From Opisthocomus hoazin (taxonomy: Eukaryota > Chordata > Aves > Opisthocomiformes > Opisthocomidae), in the NCBI RefSeq assembly GCF_030867145.1, contig NC_134428.1, positions 24,593,537 to 24,657,536 of the forward strand: DNA of 64,000 nucleotides, given 5' to 3'. This document shows positions 24,501 through 35,672 of the stretch, in pieces. A model generated the notes under the pieces. That model worked only from the letters and a program-made list of their open reading frames with translations, had not been told where the DNA came from and ran no database searches. The number at the start of each line of letters is the position of its first letter. The stretch's first letter is position 1. The position numbers were made by a program, and so were the translations under genes.

Positions 24501-27419
24501 GAACTTGTTTTAAGCGATGGTTTCAAGTGTGAAGGAATATGTTTAAAGATGGCTTGAAATATGTTCTGTGTTAAATACAGTCAGTGCATATAAGGAGCTC
24601 TCTTGTTCTTCTTTACTTCTTTTGAGGAAATTACGTTTAGCTTACTCTCGAAATATATACCTACTGGGTCAGAAATTTTTTTTTCCTCTTAATTCTACTT
24701 CTGCAATGGTGTGAGACTTCGTGTTTCTGTGAGGGCTTTGAGAGCACCAGGTGAAACATGCTATATAAACAGAAGTACCTGTTCTGCTCCCTTTTCTTGT
24801 GGTCTTTGTAAGATGCTTGTGGATGTCGTGTCTGACATCCAGCCTGTCCAGCTGGAGCGGTCGTAACTTCGGGCTGATTTGATGGGATACGATATACAAG
24901 TAGTGGGAAAGTGGGCTTTTAAATGTGTGTCTTCTTGTTGGTATCTCTTCCTGTAGTTACACCATGAGGCTTGTCTTATTCTCGCAGTGCAAGCAGTACA
25001 ACAGATGCTTTTCTGTGATCTTCCATACTTGACTTCCTTCTTAGAGATAGCCCTGGCTTTTGGGGTGAGTCCTGGATACTGATTTCTGTTCTAAGAGATT
25101 AAAGCAAATTAAAATTAAAATCTGTGACACCAACTTGAAGTTTTTAGACACCTTTAACTTGGGTTTGTTTCCCTTTAGCTTTGACCATTGATTTATTCTG
25201 TTTTTTAAGAAATGATTGGCAATTAGGTGAAATCACTGGTCTTATGTTGTCTCTTCCTAGAATAACTTTTGGGCTCTGAGGCTGTTACTGGACCACCTTT
25301 CCTATGAAGAACACGTTCTCCATGGCACTGTCAACCTGATTTTGAGGGATCTAAATCGTCAGAAAGCAACAATGCTGAAACTGTGAGTAAACACTTGCTC
25401 CCTGAAGTCTGTCTGTTTACGGAAACAGTAAGAGCAGTCCCGCAGCAGTAAGGTTTAGCGGAGATGCTCTCCTGAGCTCTTAGAAACCAGCCAGCCCAGT
25501 GCTTTGGGTAAGTCCAGGAGTGCAAGCAAGATGCTAGGAATCGACAGGAAAGTTGTCTCTGTTGAACAGCTCTGTTCTGTTTCCTGGTTTTATATTGCTT
25601 AGGTGGCAAAACCTTGGTCCCCAGTATGTGGGTGAATTCCTCTGCCTGTTCCTGACGTGCAGGCATAAGAAGATGCAGTCCATTGGCCTCTTCGCTCTGA
25701 ACATTATTATGGAGAACCTGCACATGTAAGTGTGAATCTTCATCGTAGCCAAATAGAAAACCATTGTGTTGCAGCACTGGTGGTAGCTTTCTCTTAATTA
25801 GCGGTCTTAACTCGCAGTTCATTCCTGTTTTTTGTTCTTCCCTGTTATTAGCAGTGGTAAAGATACTGAACGCTGTGTTTTGGGTATGTTTGAAATTATT
25901 CTGTGATACCTGTTGCAACCAAACGGCCTTCGCGCTTCCCACGGCCCAGTGTTATGAAAAACGTTGTCTGCTCTTGGTAACCCTGACCGGTCATCAGGAC
26001 TGCCTGTGGTGCAGTCTAGTTCTGTTCCTCAAATGTCACTGTCATCATCAGCGACCAAAGTGACCTTAATTAGAACTCGCAACAGAGTAGCTACTGGACT
26101 CTAAGGAGGTGACATACTGCGGAAAACTTGATTTAGAGAAAATAGTTGAAAGTAGCTCAAAATTTGTATTGTTGTGCATCTGCAGGAATCCAGTGGGTGT
26201 ACAGGTGTCAACGTCTTTCTTACGCTCGTAAGAACTGCTTCACGTGGTGCCGAGGGAGTAGATCCCCACGAAAAACTGAAGATTCAGAAACATATGTGTA
26301 CTGCAATGCAAACTGAGGACAGCATGAAGTTCGTGCATGTCATTCTTATTCTCTGTTAAAGAGAGGCCGCTTGCTCTGCAGCAGCACAAAGCTGCAGTGG
26401 GTGGGGAAAACAGAGGTCTGAAAGTCAGAATACTTGATTACAAAGTGTAGTAAAACACTCTGTCACTTCTGAAACCTCTAGCTGTTTGTAAGTGTAATCC
26501 TCGCTCTCCTGTGTTATGCAGGAAAGCATTACAGGCCTTAGAGTGACAGAGTTTCATGTATTGACACAATAGTTTTGAAATGAATTGACTGGTTGTAGCC
26601 TGGAAGGCACATTAATTGCCTGCTCTCGCACTTTTAATTTACACGTAGCTGATGGCAGCAGAATAATGCTGAGAACTCACTTCTTAGAGCTGTCTTAAGT
26701 GGAAATCATGGATGTGTAAGGTGGCCTTCTTGGTCTGTTGCTTCTCCCCAGCCTTCGCCGTGTGCCCTTGAGAAAATAGAATACTTGGTTTCACTCAGTA
26801 AGCTGTGTGTGAGCTAAGCTGTGTTTACAGATTTGCAGTTCCGTTAATGGTCTTTTTTTGCTTTGTGAGGCTTTACACTGTGCTCTAGCAGTGATCCCAC
26901 GGAACCTGATGAAATCCTGTTATGGTCTGTCTTTGTCTTAATTATTTTACTGTACATCCGATGCTGAAATCATCTCCCTTTGGAAGTTGCAGTGAATTGT
27001 TGGATTGGCCTTCTTGTGAAGCTCCCAGTGATGCAAAACTCGAGTGGCTGAGACTGGGGGCAGGTCTGACCCTGTGAGAAACTGGGGTAAGAATCTCTCT
27101 CTGTTTTTCAGGTGTCCTTGGGCAAAGCATCTTTGCAACTTCTTTCACAATGCAGTGAGTATCTCTGGATTTTAGAATTTTACACAAGCATGCCAATGAC
27201 AGCTGTATTACTTATCAGTTAGATGTTTAAATATATCATTTGAAATATCATGTATCAAATATATCATATGTCAATGTCATTTATTATAATATTATTAATA
27301 AAATTACTGCTGTATGCTAACAAACTTTTTTCTCTTCCCAGGGATTAAGGCACCTGCCCCTTGGCACCACAGCTCTTCAGGAAGTCTCAAAGTTCATGAA
27401 CATTTTTGAAAACCTGTGA
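15502..27419 (+). CDS. unidentified 710-aa protein with Cys/His cluster and SUMO-interaction-like motif (19 exons)
   Basis: Coding exons: 15502-15607, 16083-16212, 16376-16469, 17236-17386, 17730-17892, 18404-18529, 18922-18984, 20414-20536, 20909-21064, 21720-21773, 22043-22260, 23058-23134, 23306-23416, 23999-24085, 24957-25064, 25261-25382, 25603-25725, 27112-27154 and 27342-27419. They total 2133 nt and keep frame at every junction. All introns are GT-AG except intron 11 (22261-23057), which has a gcaagt donor. Residues 12-22 ([11 protein letters not shown]) have the hydrophobic-then-acidic form of a SUMO-interaction motif. Residues 83-125 hold a dense cluster: C83, C86, C96, C99, C101, C104, C111, C120, H121, C122 and H125, with the core [12 protein letters not shown] second set lies at C191, C193, C202 and C205. 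The remainder looks helical, possibly repeat-like, with no transmembrane segment or signal peptide. The cluster faintly recalls the 'CDQCYCYVCD' segment of plant RIN13-like proteins from memory, which is weak support. I do not recognise a mammalian orthologue and assign no function; a nuclear, SUMO-linked role is inference. Confidence 0.88.
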
Positions 27420-27553
27420 TTTGGCAAAACCTTCAGGAATATTTTCCAATTGGTCTTAATCTGAGAAATCTCTTCCTGGAGTCCCTTGTGTTCTGCTTGG
27501 GTTGTCGTCTCCAAAACCATTCAGCTAAAAAACTGACTTTGGACAAATCCAAA

Positions 27554-27559
27554 AATAAA
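27554..27559 (+). terminator. polyadenylation signal AATAAA
   Basis: A canonical AATAAA lies 135 bp after the stop codon of the 710-aa gene. A second AATAAA at 27926-27931 could serve a longer 3' UTR. Confidence 0.6.
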
Positions 27560-30391
27560 ATCCCAGGTTAAGGTGGTGAGCAGTGGCTGTGTTTCAGCAG
27601 ACCCGTTCTGGAAATTCCCGTTCTCGCAGGTCCGTGCGTTACGCAGCCGTTTAAAGAGGCAGCGGCTTGAAGATTTTTGAAAAGCCGATCTACGGAGAGG
27701 TGCTGATCGGGGGGGGGAAGCGAGGGGAGAGAAGCACGGGTGGAGAAGCAGCGAGCACCACGAGTCTGTACTGCTGTTGTGTCGCACAGCGGTGCCGTGG
27801 GCGAGCAGAACGACTGCTGAGAGAGCAGAAGCTGAGACAGGGGAGCGTGCCCCTCCGCAGGTGTGCGCAGTGTGCGGTCCGACGCGCTTCGCACACCCGC
27901 TTTTCTTTAGTGTGTAATTATCGAAAATAAACCACTCTGGAGGCAGCAGGACATTGACTGAAGCTTTCTTACTTGCTTCAAGAAACCAGATTCAGGAAGG
28001 CCTAATGCAGTAAATAGCTTTTTTGTTTGTAAATTTAAAAAAAAAAATCTATTTTTCAGGGGTTTCTGGTTGTGGGGCTTTGTTTTTATTTGCTGCAGTA
28101 GGTGACTGTTGGACTGGTGCTGCTGGCTCTCTGGGTTTCTCAAATCCTTTTTATAGCGGTAGGTTGAAGAGTTGACTTGTGAACTGTGGAGGGAGAAATA
28201 CTTCTGGCCTGGTTTGTACTCTGCCCTGCTGTGCTACCCGTCTGCGTTGGTTTGGCTGTCGAGGGGGGGAAATCTTAACGTGTGATAAACTGTATTTTGC
28301 ACATTTAAGGCTTTCAGTGGCTCTGGTTATCCCAAATAAGCTATGCTATTATTCAAGTTTTCTACAAAAGTTTATATGTATCTAAATCAACACAAGGTGA
28401 AGTAAAACTGTAGAAATTCTGTTATGTTGTCAGTTCTGGTTGGGGGGGGGGTGGTTTTTTGGTTGCCTTTTTTTTTGTTTGTTTTTTTTTTTAAACAGTT
28501 GCTGTGTGTTTCTCTCGTGCTGTCCAAGCTGAGCCAGGACACGCGGAGGTCCAGGTCCCCTGGTACTCGGGAGTCTGGTTCTGCTGCCTGGGCTGCCCTG
28601 CACCATCTCGCTCTGGTCCGTGCTCCTGAAGATGCTCTGTGCGGTTCATCCCCGTTCCCAGGAGCGGGGTTTCTCCCATCTTCCCGAGAGGATCTTTCTC
28701 ACCTCACCTACCCGAGTAGTAGGGGCTCCCTGTTCCTGTTGTGGCTGGGGGGGAAGGAGGCTGCAAACCCTGACCTTTGTCATAGGCGCTGTGTCTGTGT
28801 CCCCTGCCTTGCCCTGGGGTCAGAGCTCTCCTGCCTCGACCTCCCGTCCGGCCAGTAACGCTCGCCGGGTGCTCTCTGCTCTGAACTCTCCAGAGTTACC
28901 CCTTTTGTGAGTCCCGGGGCGTGCTAACCGCAGGGTGTTCTGTCGTGCTTTGTCACTTCGCTGTGGCTGTAAAGAGACAGCAGCAAACCCAGGTCAAGCC
29001 CTAAAGTCAGGCTGAGCTTGGGCTGGGCCTTGGCTTCAACGCTGCCCGTTTGCCCTGGGCAGGGCCAGGCGCCAGTGAGGGAAGGGGTTGGTTACTCCTG
29101 CGAGCTCATTTACCATCACGAGGAAAGGCCAGGAACTGCTTATTTACTGTAAGTAAATAGCATATCTGTTCATTACTTATCTACTTCTGAATTTTAATGA
29201 AGTATAGCAACCCTGGTAGTGAGGATTTCCTATAGGTAATGATACAATCTTTTACGTATGAGGAAAAGACTTTCTCTGAAGATCCACCCTTGGCTTTGGA
29301 CAGGTGCAGTCGTGATCAACCACAGTAGAAAACATCTTCCTGGTACCCTGAGACCATGAGTAGTGTAACCCCAAAGGTGTATCGAAGGCTGAGCTCCTCT
29401 GCTTTGCTCCAGGTGTGACCGAGGTGAACAGAGCTCATTAAGGATTGAAATGCAGAGTTTAGAGAGGAGGAGCAGCTGGAGCTCTCATCCAAATACTCTG
29501 TTTTAGCAAACAGCACTCTGCTGTTTTAGCAAGTGTGTGTACAGCTGAAGCTGCCAAACACTAAATAGCACATTTGCAAGTAAGTGCCTGTACTGAAAAT
29601 AGAATTTCATCTGGAACTAGTGAAATCATCTGATGCTCTTGGAGTCAGGCAAGGGAATGCCCTCATCTAGCCCCAAAGCAGAGGGTACCTGGGGGCCAGG
29701 GAGCTGGTGGCAGCTCTGTTCTGAGGCTGTGCATCACCACTGGTTATGGAAATACATTGCCAATAAACTAATTACAGGCCAGAGGGGGGAGTTCTCAGTG
29801 TAGTATTTATGAACAAACCAACCCTCCCCATGCCAGAGGTGCTGGTAAACCTGCGCGGCTCTTCCAGCGCCGCTCCCGGGGGCAGCTTGGGCACCTTTCT
29901 GGATCTGAGCAGAGACCACGGAGCAGGGACGGGGCAGCTTTACTGCAGGAAAAGGGGGGATTGGGCTGATAAAAATGTCAGCGAGCAAGTTCATGGCCGC
30001 AGCACCAGCGGAGCTCGGGGTCTGCATCCCCCAACTCTCTGCCTGCATTGTGCTTCCCAACCTCGCCTCTGCTGGGTGGGCTGGGAGAGTGTGGAGACCG
30101 TTTCTGCCAAGGACACTAATTAACCTGCTAAATGAGTTTATCCCTTTGGAGTGTGCACCAGAGAAGGGAGTTATCTAAAATACCATCCCGAAGAGAGCTG
30201 TAATTAGCAGCCGGCACCGAGGGCAGAGCCTGCGCTTTGCAGGGCGGTGGGGGCTGTCGCTCGTTGCTGGCGCAGTCCCCAGCCCCAGGCACCATCGCTT
30301 GGTCGGGTGCTGGTGTAGCACCAGGACCTGTGTGTCACACACAGCATCCCCCTCTCCGTCCTGGGGAGCTCCTCGCTCTGCCCCTCCCCCT
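27560..30391. other. intergenic, no gene recognised
   Basis: Between the 710-aa gene and the GNG13 duplication no spliced coding unit is visible. A homopolymer patch (G-run then T-runs) lies at about 28438-28495. GC-rich open frames at 27.6-28.9 kb occur on both strands without motifs. Confidence 0.45.
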
Positions 30392-30822
30392 GCCTGGGGA
30401 ACCCCTCTTTGGGGGGTGCAGGTCTTCGAGGGGGGTCCAGGACAGGATATGGCAACAAGGTCCTGATTTTCAGCCCCGGTGAGCCCCCAGCTGCCACCAT
30501 GGACCTCCCGCAGTGGAAGAAGGAGATGGAGAGCCTGAAGTACCAGCTGGCCTACAAGCGGGAGATGTCCTCCAAGACAATCCCTGAGTGAGTGGGTGCC
30601 CACCCTCCGCTCGCACCCCCAGCCCAGCACTGGGACATGGCTTTGCACAGCCAGGAGCAGCGTCCGGCTCCTCTCCGCCCCACAGCCAGCACCAACGTCC
30701 CACCCCAAAGCACCCAGGGGCTCCCAAAACAAGCTGGGCTTTGAGGTTTTTTTAGTCCCTTCACAGTTCCTCAACCCCCCGGGGGAGAAACCACGCCAGC
30801 CCCAGTGCCCACGCTCCCAAAC
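30392..30822 (+). repeat. duplicated segment, copy A (GNG13 exon 1 and flanks)
   Basis: This block matches 35216-35672 along its whole length. The match covers about 100 bp upstream of the exon, the exon itself, its splice donor and about 235 bp of following intron, ending near 'cagtgcccacgctc'. Outside these limits the sequences diverge abruptly. The two copies are direct repeats about 4.8 kb apart, with short indels and scattered substitutions. Confidence 0.9.
30499..30587 (+). pseudogene. GNG13: extra copy of GNG13 first coding exon
   Basis: The open exon encodes MDLPQWKKEMESLKYQLAYK and on to TIPE, followed by an intact gtgagt donor in the same phase (2) as the exon at 35324. It lacks the nine bases that encode EWD in the other copy (MDEWDLPQ) and has M and Y where the other has V and F. 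No second partner exon lies between it and 35.2 kb. It is therefore either a dead duplicate or an alternative first exon that could splice to 36724. Intact frame and donor argue for a young duplicate or some constraint. Pseudogene is a provisional label. Confidence 0.6.
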
Positions 30823-31768
30823 CTGCCTGTAAATAACGCGGGGGCAGCAAGAAGGACGGGGCTGCGGGTCGTCACACAGCCACGCTGGGACCCCAAGGAG
30901 CCGCGCTCCTCGGCTCCGTGCCAACCCAGAACTCCTCGGGTCTCCTGACCGGACTAAGCAACGTCAGCCACCGGCTCGCTGCTGGCTGCTGGGTTAACAG
31001 ATGGCTGCGACCATTAATATTGCAAAACTTCAGGGGTTCGTAATTCTTTAATCTGCAAAGCCGGTGGGGGTGGCTAATGCGGGTCGTGCAATCTGTGCCG
31101 TGCTGGGGGCTGCTGCCCACCCACCCACCGACCGCAGCGGGTCCCTCCCTGACCCCCAAGGGCCGGGCAGACATCGCTTTGGTCCTGCCTGCCCGGCCGG
31201 GACACGGCTCCCCGCCTGCGTCGCAGGAGCTGCCCACGGCAGGGGTGGGCTTGGTGGGCTCAGGGCTCCGAAACTCCCCTGGGTGCTGCCCCGCACCCGC
31301 GGGGCTCTGCCGGCCCCGCTCAGCCCCCGCTGCCGCCAGACTGCGGAAAATCCGCGGAAATCCAGTAACCCATCTCCAGTGTCATTTTATGGTCAAACCC
31401 CAGCCGTTCCCGTCGTCGTTCGGAGGCAGCGCGGGGAGATTACGGTCGATGGCAGCAGCCGGATGCTCGGCGCTCGGCATCGCTGACCTCGAGAACAGGC
31501 TCGGGGAGCGTGCCCCGAGCCGCAGCCGCCCCAACAGAGCCCTGTGCAACGAAGAAAAGCCCAACACTGGTGTTGCAATAAAAAAAATATATGTATTTAT
31601 TATTGACTTTAGGTGAAAAACTTTATGCTGTGGCTGCAGCACGCTCAGGCTTTGGCCCCAAAGGGCTCCATCGATCCCTGGCCAAGCCCCAGACTCCAGC
31701 ATCCTCTCCTGGAGGAGCGCGGGGGGCCGGCGGCTCCGGGAGGCTGCCGGGGGTCTCCGGCCACGATC
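30823..31768. other. GC-rich intergenic stretch
   Basis: No exon was recognised. Open frames here run through GC-rich DNA and have shadows on the other strand. Confidence 0.4.
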
Positions 31769-32163
31769 GATGGGTGGGTGGGTGGATGGACGGATGGACA
31801 GATGGGTGGGTGGGTGGATGGATGGATGGGTGAATGGGTGGGTGGATGGATGGGTGGGTGGGTGGATGGATGGGTGGATGGATGGGTGAATGGATGGGTG
31901 GATGGGTGGGTGGATGGATGGATGGATGGATGGATGGACGGACGGCCGGACGGACGGACGGATGGGTGGGTGGGTGGGTGGGTGGATGGATGGATGGATC
32001 GATGGGTGAATGGATGGGTGGATGGGTGGATGGACGGATGGATGGATGGGTGAATGGATGGGTGGATGGATGGATGGGTGAATGGATGGGTGGATGGATG
32101 GATGGATGGATGGATGGATGGGTGGGTGGATGGGTGGGTGGGTGGGTGGATGGATGGATGGAT
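31769..32163. repeat. (TGGA/TGGG)n tetranucleotide satellite, ~395 bp
   Basis: About 99 tetramers of tggr, mostly tgga and tggg with tgaa interruptions, form one uninterrupted block. The only notable variant patch is a run of gacggacggccgga near 31935-31960. The strand bias is absolute: G-rich on plus and C-rich on minus. It produces long artefactual frames such as [10 protein letters not shown] on the minus strand. Confidence 0.97.
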
Positions 32164-32244
32164 CGCCCACGGAGGCTGCGGGCTGGCAGCGAGCCGGCTC
32201 AGCCCCAGCCCCACACGCCCCTCGCTGCCTGCTCTCGGCACAGA

Positions 32245-32288
32245 GCCTTCGCCTTCGCCTTCGCCTTCGCCTTCGCCTTCACCTTCGC
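32245..32288. repeat. (CCTTCG)n hexamer repeat
   Basis: Seven hexamers gccttc, with one accttc variant near the end, sit about 80 bp after the tetranucleotide block. Confidence 0.9.
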
Positions 32289-32382
32289 CCAGGTCGGTCT
32301 GGCAGGGCAGCGGCCTCCTGCTCGGCAGAAACGGTGCTGGTGGTGCTTCAGTGCTATAAAGGCTTCCGGAAGAGGCACCATA

Positions 32383-32795
32383 TATACGTCTGTCTCTCTA
32401 TATATCTCTGTCTATGTGTCCTTCTGTGTATGTGTGTGCACATACATGTACACATGTATGTATTGTATGTGTATATATGTATTATGTTGATGCACATTAT
32501 ATAATACATTGTATATAATACATATAAGATATAAAATAAGTATACCATTTGATATAAATTATATCTTATATCTACATACACACATACATACAATATGCAT
32601 ATCTATATTTCCCGCCATCACACAGGTTGTATGTGTATCTGTGCATATATCTCTGTGTGTGTATGTGTAAACATACGTGTGTGTACATATGTGTTCATAC
32701 AGATACATACACACACACACTCTCTTGGCTTTTTTGTGTGCTTTTATATATGCTATCATATCATATCATAAATACACATACATATCTTTCACCTC
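32383..32795. repeat. AT/GT-rich alternating low-complexity tract
   Basis: About 410 bp of mixed tatata, tgtgta, cacata and ctctg words with alternating purine-pyrimidine character, including tgtatgtgtgtgcacata and repeated acatacata. It looks like a decayed compound dinucleotide microsatellite. No coding potential is evident. Confidence 0.8.
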
Positions 32796-33472
32796 CACGC
32801 CACCCAGGGCCCGCAGGGATTTGCTCCCTGGGAGCCAGCCAAGTCTCCAGCGACCAGGGCACCCCGGGTCCGGCTGCACCACCCAGCATTTTGAGGTGGA
32901 ATCGGGCGAATCCGGCCGGGAGGGGTTGTAGAGCGGACAAACAGCACCCATACGGACACAGCCCCGGACCACCATGACCGGGTGGGCAGGAGGGGTTCGG
33001 GGGGCAGGAGTTGAGGAGTTTTTCTTTGTGGAAACCTCGCTTTGTGTTTTTTTTTAAGCAGCAAAGCTTACCTGAAGTTTTTCTTTATTGGTTGTTTAAT
33101 AAAGGGTAGAGGGTGGGGGTTTTTCATGTATTTGCAGTTTTGCTTTTGCATCAATTATGTTGCTTTTAATCAGCGGACAACAGTTAATGGGCGTTTGTCC
33201 CTCCCTGCAAGTCACATCTCAGCATTTTTTTTTTAAGGTGGTCACACTTGTCCCCTCCTGCTGACCCTGCCCCTCCTCCTGCCGCAGATTTAGCTCCAGC
33301 TGCTCACTTTTTGCATTTATCTCTTTTTTTACTTTTTTTAACCAGGTCCACCCCGACCTCTCCCTGTCCTGGCTCTGAGCACCCGGGCGGTGGGAACAAA
33401 CACAAAACCCAAGGGCAGCGCAGCGGGAGCAGCCGGGGGGAAGCCACGGTGGGGCTGGCTTTGGCAGGGCTG

Positions 33473-33882
33473 CAGGCAGGGCTGCAGGCAGGGATGCTGG
33501 CAGGGATGCAGGCAGGGATGCCGGCAGGGATGCAGGCAGGGATGCTGGCAGGGATGCAGGCAGAGATGCTGGCAGGGGTGCCAGCAGGGATGCAGGCAGG
33601 GAATCCAGCAGGGATGCTGGCAGGGACGCTGGCAGGGATGCAGGCAGGGAATCCGGCAGGGATGCTGACAGGGATGCAGGCAGGGATGCTGGCAGGGGTG
33701 CCAGCAGGGATGCCGGCAGGGATGCAGGCAGGGATGCAGGCAGGGGTGCCGGCAGGGATGCCGGCAGGGATGCAGGCAGGGATGCTGGCAGGGATGCTGG
33801 CAGGGATGCTGGCAGGGATGCAGGCAGGGAATCCGGCAGGGATGCTGGCAGGGATGCAGGCAGGGATGCAGGCAGGGATGCA
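33473..33882. repeat. 12-bp minisatellite (ggcagggatgcw), ~34 copies
   Basis: Tandem 12-mers of the form ggcagggatgc followed by a or t, with ggcaggggtgcc and ggcagggaatcc variants. The unit length is divisible by three and stop-poor, so several frames on both strands stay open throughout, with repeats such as PASL, HPCQ and AGMQ. These frames are by-products of the repeat. Confidence 0.96.
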
Positions 33883-35215
33883 GGGCCTCCCTGGGGTGCC
33901 GCTGTAACCCACCACACGTCCCCCCCCCACCCTGTCCCTTGGGGCTATGGGGGAGGCCAGGGTCACCCCGTTCCGGCAGCTCGGCCGCCGGGTACCAGGA
34001 CGCTGCCTCCATGCCGGGCGCTGGCGTTGAGCGAAGCCAAATCCCCGGGGAGCAGCGGGGGGGGAGGATGCTCCCATTATCCGGCTCCTGCCGTGTCGGA
34101 GGCAGCTGGACCGGCCGTGCATTAATAGATTACACAGAGGCTTTGGGCTCTCCGACAGCGAGGGCAGCGCTCGCCGGAGGCAGCACGGGCAAGGCCAGGG
34201 CGGCTTGGCCAGCCGGAGGGGACGGCTGCAGCCCCTGCTCCCCGCTGACACCTCTTCCAGCCGAGGTAGGTGGGATGGCTGGGATGGCTGGAGCAGGGAT
34301 GGAGGTGCTGATCCCCACCAGCCCATGGGAGAGCCACTGGAGCCCTGGGGAGGCCGGACCGTGGGTGCTGGGGGTGCTGGGCTCTGGGTGCTCGCCCTCC
34401 TCCCATGCATGGCTGGCTTTCCGGGGGATGCTCTGCGGAGAAGCCGGGCTGGGGCAGCCGAGGTGGTGCTGAGCGGTGCTGGTGCGTGGCTGGATCTGAG
34501 CCGTGCCGCTGCGTGGCTGCATTTCGTGCCCCAGCGCGCAGCACGCCCAGCCCTCGCCTGCCCCTGTGCCCGGGGCTGCAGCCTGGTCGGGGTGCAGGGC
34601 GAGGAGTGAGGGTGTCCCTGGGGTTCAGCCACCCCGGCTGCGAAGCGACGCTGCCCTGAGTGCTGGAGGGTCTGGGGTCATGGCTGGCCGTGGGCAGGGG
34701 AAGGTCCCCTCCTGCCACCAGTTCTTGAGGTGGCACGGGGAGCTGGGTGCTCGCAGGGCTCACGCAGCAGCTTGTGCCCCATCAGCTGCCCTGCCTCAGT
34801 TTCCCCATCACACGTCCACACTGTTAGCCCCCACCCAGGGCCACTGCTGGGGTGAGGGTGGGGGGGGGACGTGGCTTTTCGCCTCGCTCCCCGAATCCGA
34901 GGCGACTGTCCGGGTGAGCCGTGTCCCGGCTGTGTACACAGCCCCCCCACCCCAGCCTCCAGCTGCTGCTCTCCACCCCAAGCTGTGCCACCACCCAAAT
35001 CGCAGTCAAATCTGGCCACGTCCTTGGGTTTTGCATGTGCCTGCGGGCACGGCACGGCTACAAGAGGGCAACGCCAGGCACCCCCCCCCCCCCATGCCAG
35101 CCTCACCTCCCGCAGGTAAGCACAGCCTTTGCCTTACAAAAACACCCCCGAGCCAAGGGCTGCTCTGCCATGGGGTTGAAAACCTCTCTGGGAGCGCGGC
35201 AGGGTGCTGTGCCCA
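33883..35215. other. GC-rich intergenic DNA upstream of GNG13
   Basis: No recognised exon. The GNG13 promoter probably lies in the right part, just upstream of 35.2 kb, but no distinctive core element stands out. A C-run occurs at about 35081-35092. Confidence 0.4.
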
Positions 35216-35672
35216 GCCTGGGGAACCCCTCTTTGGGGGGGGGCAGAGATTGGGGGGGGGGCCAGGGCAGGATGCGGCACCAAGGTCCTGATTTTCAGCC
35301 CCAGCGAGCCCCCGGCTGCCGCCATGGACGAGTGGGACCTCCCGCAGTGGAAGAAGGAGGTGGAGAGCCTGAAGTTCCAGCTGGCCTACAAGCGGGAGAT
35401 GTCCTCCAAGACAATCCCCGAGTGAGTGGGTGCCCACCCTCCCCTCCCGCACCCCCCCAGCACCCCCAGTCCAGCACTGGGACGTGGCTTCGCACAGCCA
35501 GGAGCAGCGTCCGGCTCCTCTCCACCCCACAGCCAGCACCAACGTCCCACCCCAAAGCACCCGGGGGCTCCCAAAACAAGCTGGGGTTTGAGGTTTTTTT
35601 TAGTCCCCTTACAGTTCCTCAAGCCCTCTGGGGACAAAACACGCCAGCCCCAGTGCCCACGCTCACAAAACC
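35216..35672 (+). repeat. duplicated segment, copy B (functional GNG13 exon 1 and flanks)
   Basis: Partner of the block at 30392-30822. It contains the GNG13 first coding exon that retains the full N-terminus and is adjacent to the second coding exon. The match ends before the minisatellite in GNG13 intron 1. Confidence 0.9.

Noticed and set aside
31382-32241. Long open frames of the [10 protein letters not shown] type
   Set aside because: They are translations of the tggr tetranucleotide satellite.
33304-34632. 442-codon open frame on the minus strand
   Set aside because: It is generated by the 12-bp minisatellite, whose unit is divisible by three. The other frames are open too, and no family motif is present.
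30392-35215. A second complete GNG13-like gene
   Set aside because: No second-exon copy (FVKWIEDG-type sequence) occurs between 30.6 and 35.2 kb, so only the first exon is duplicated.
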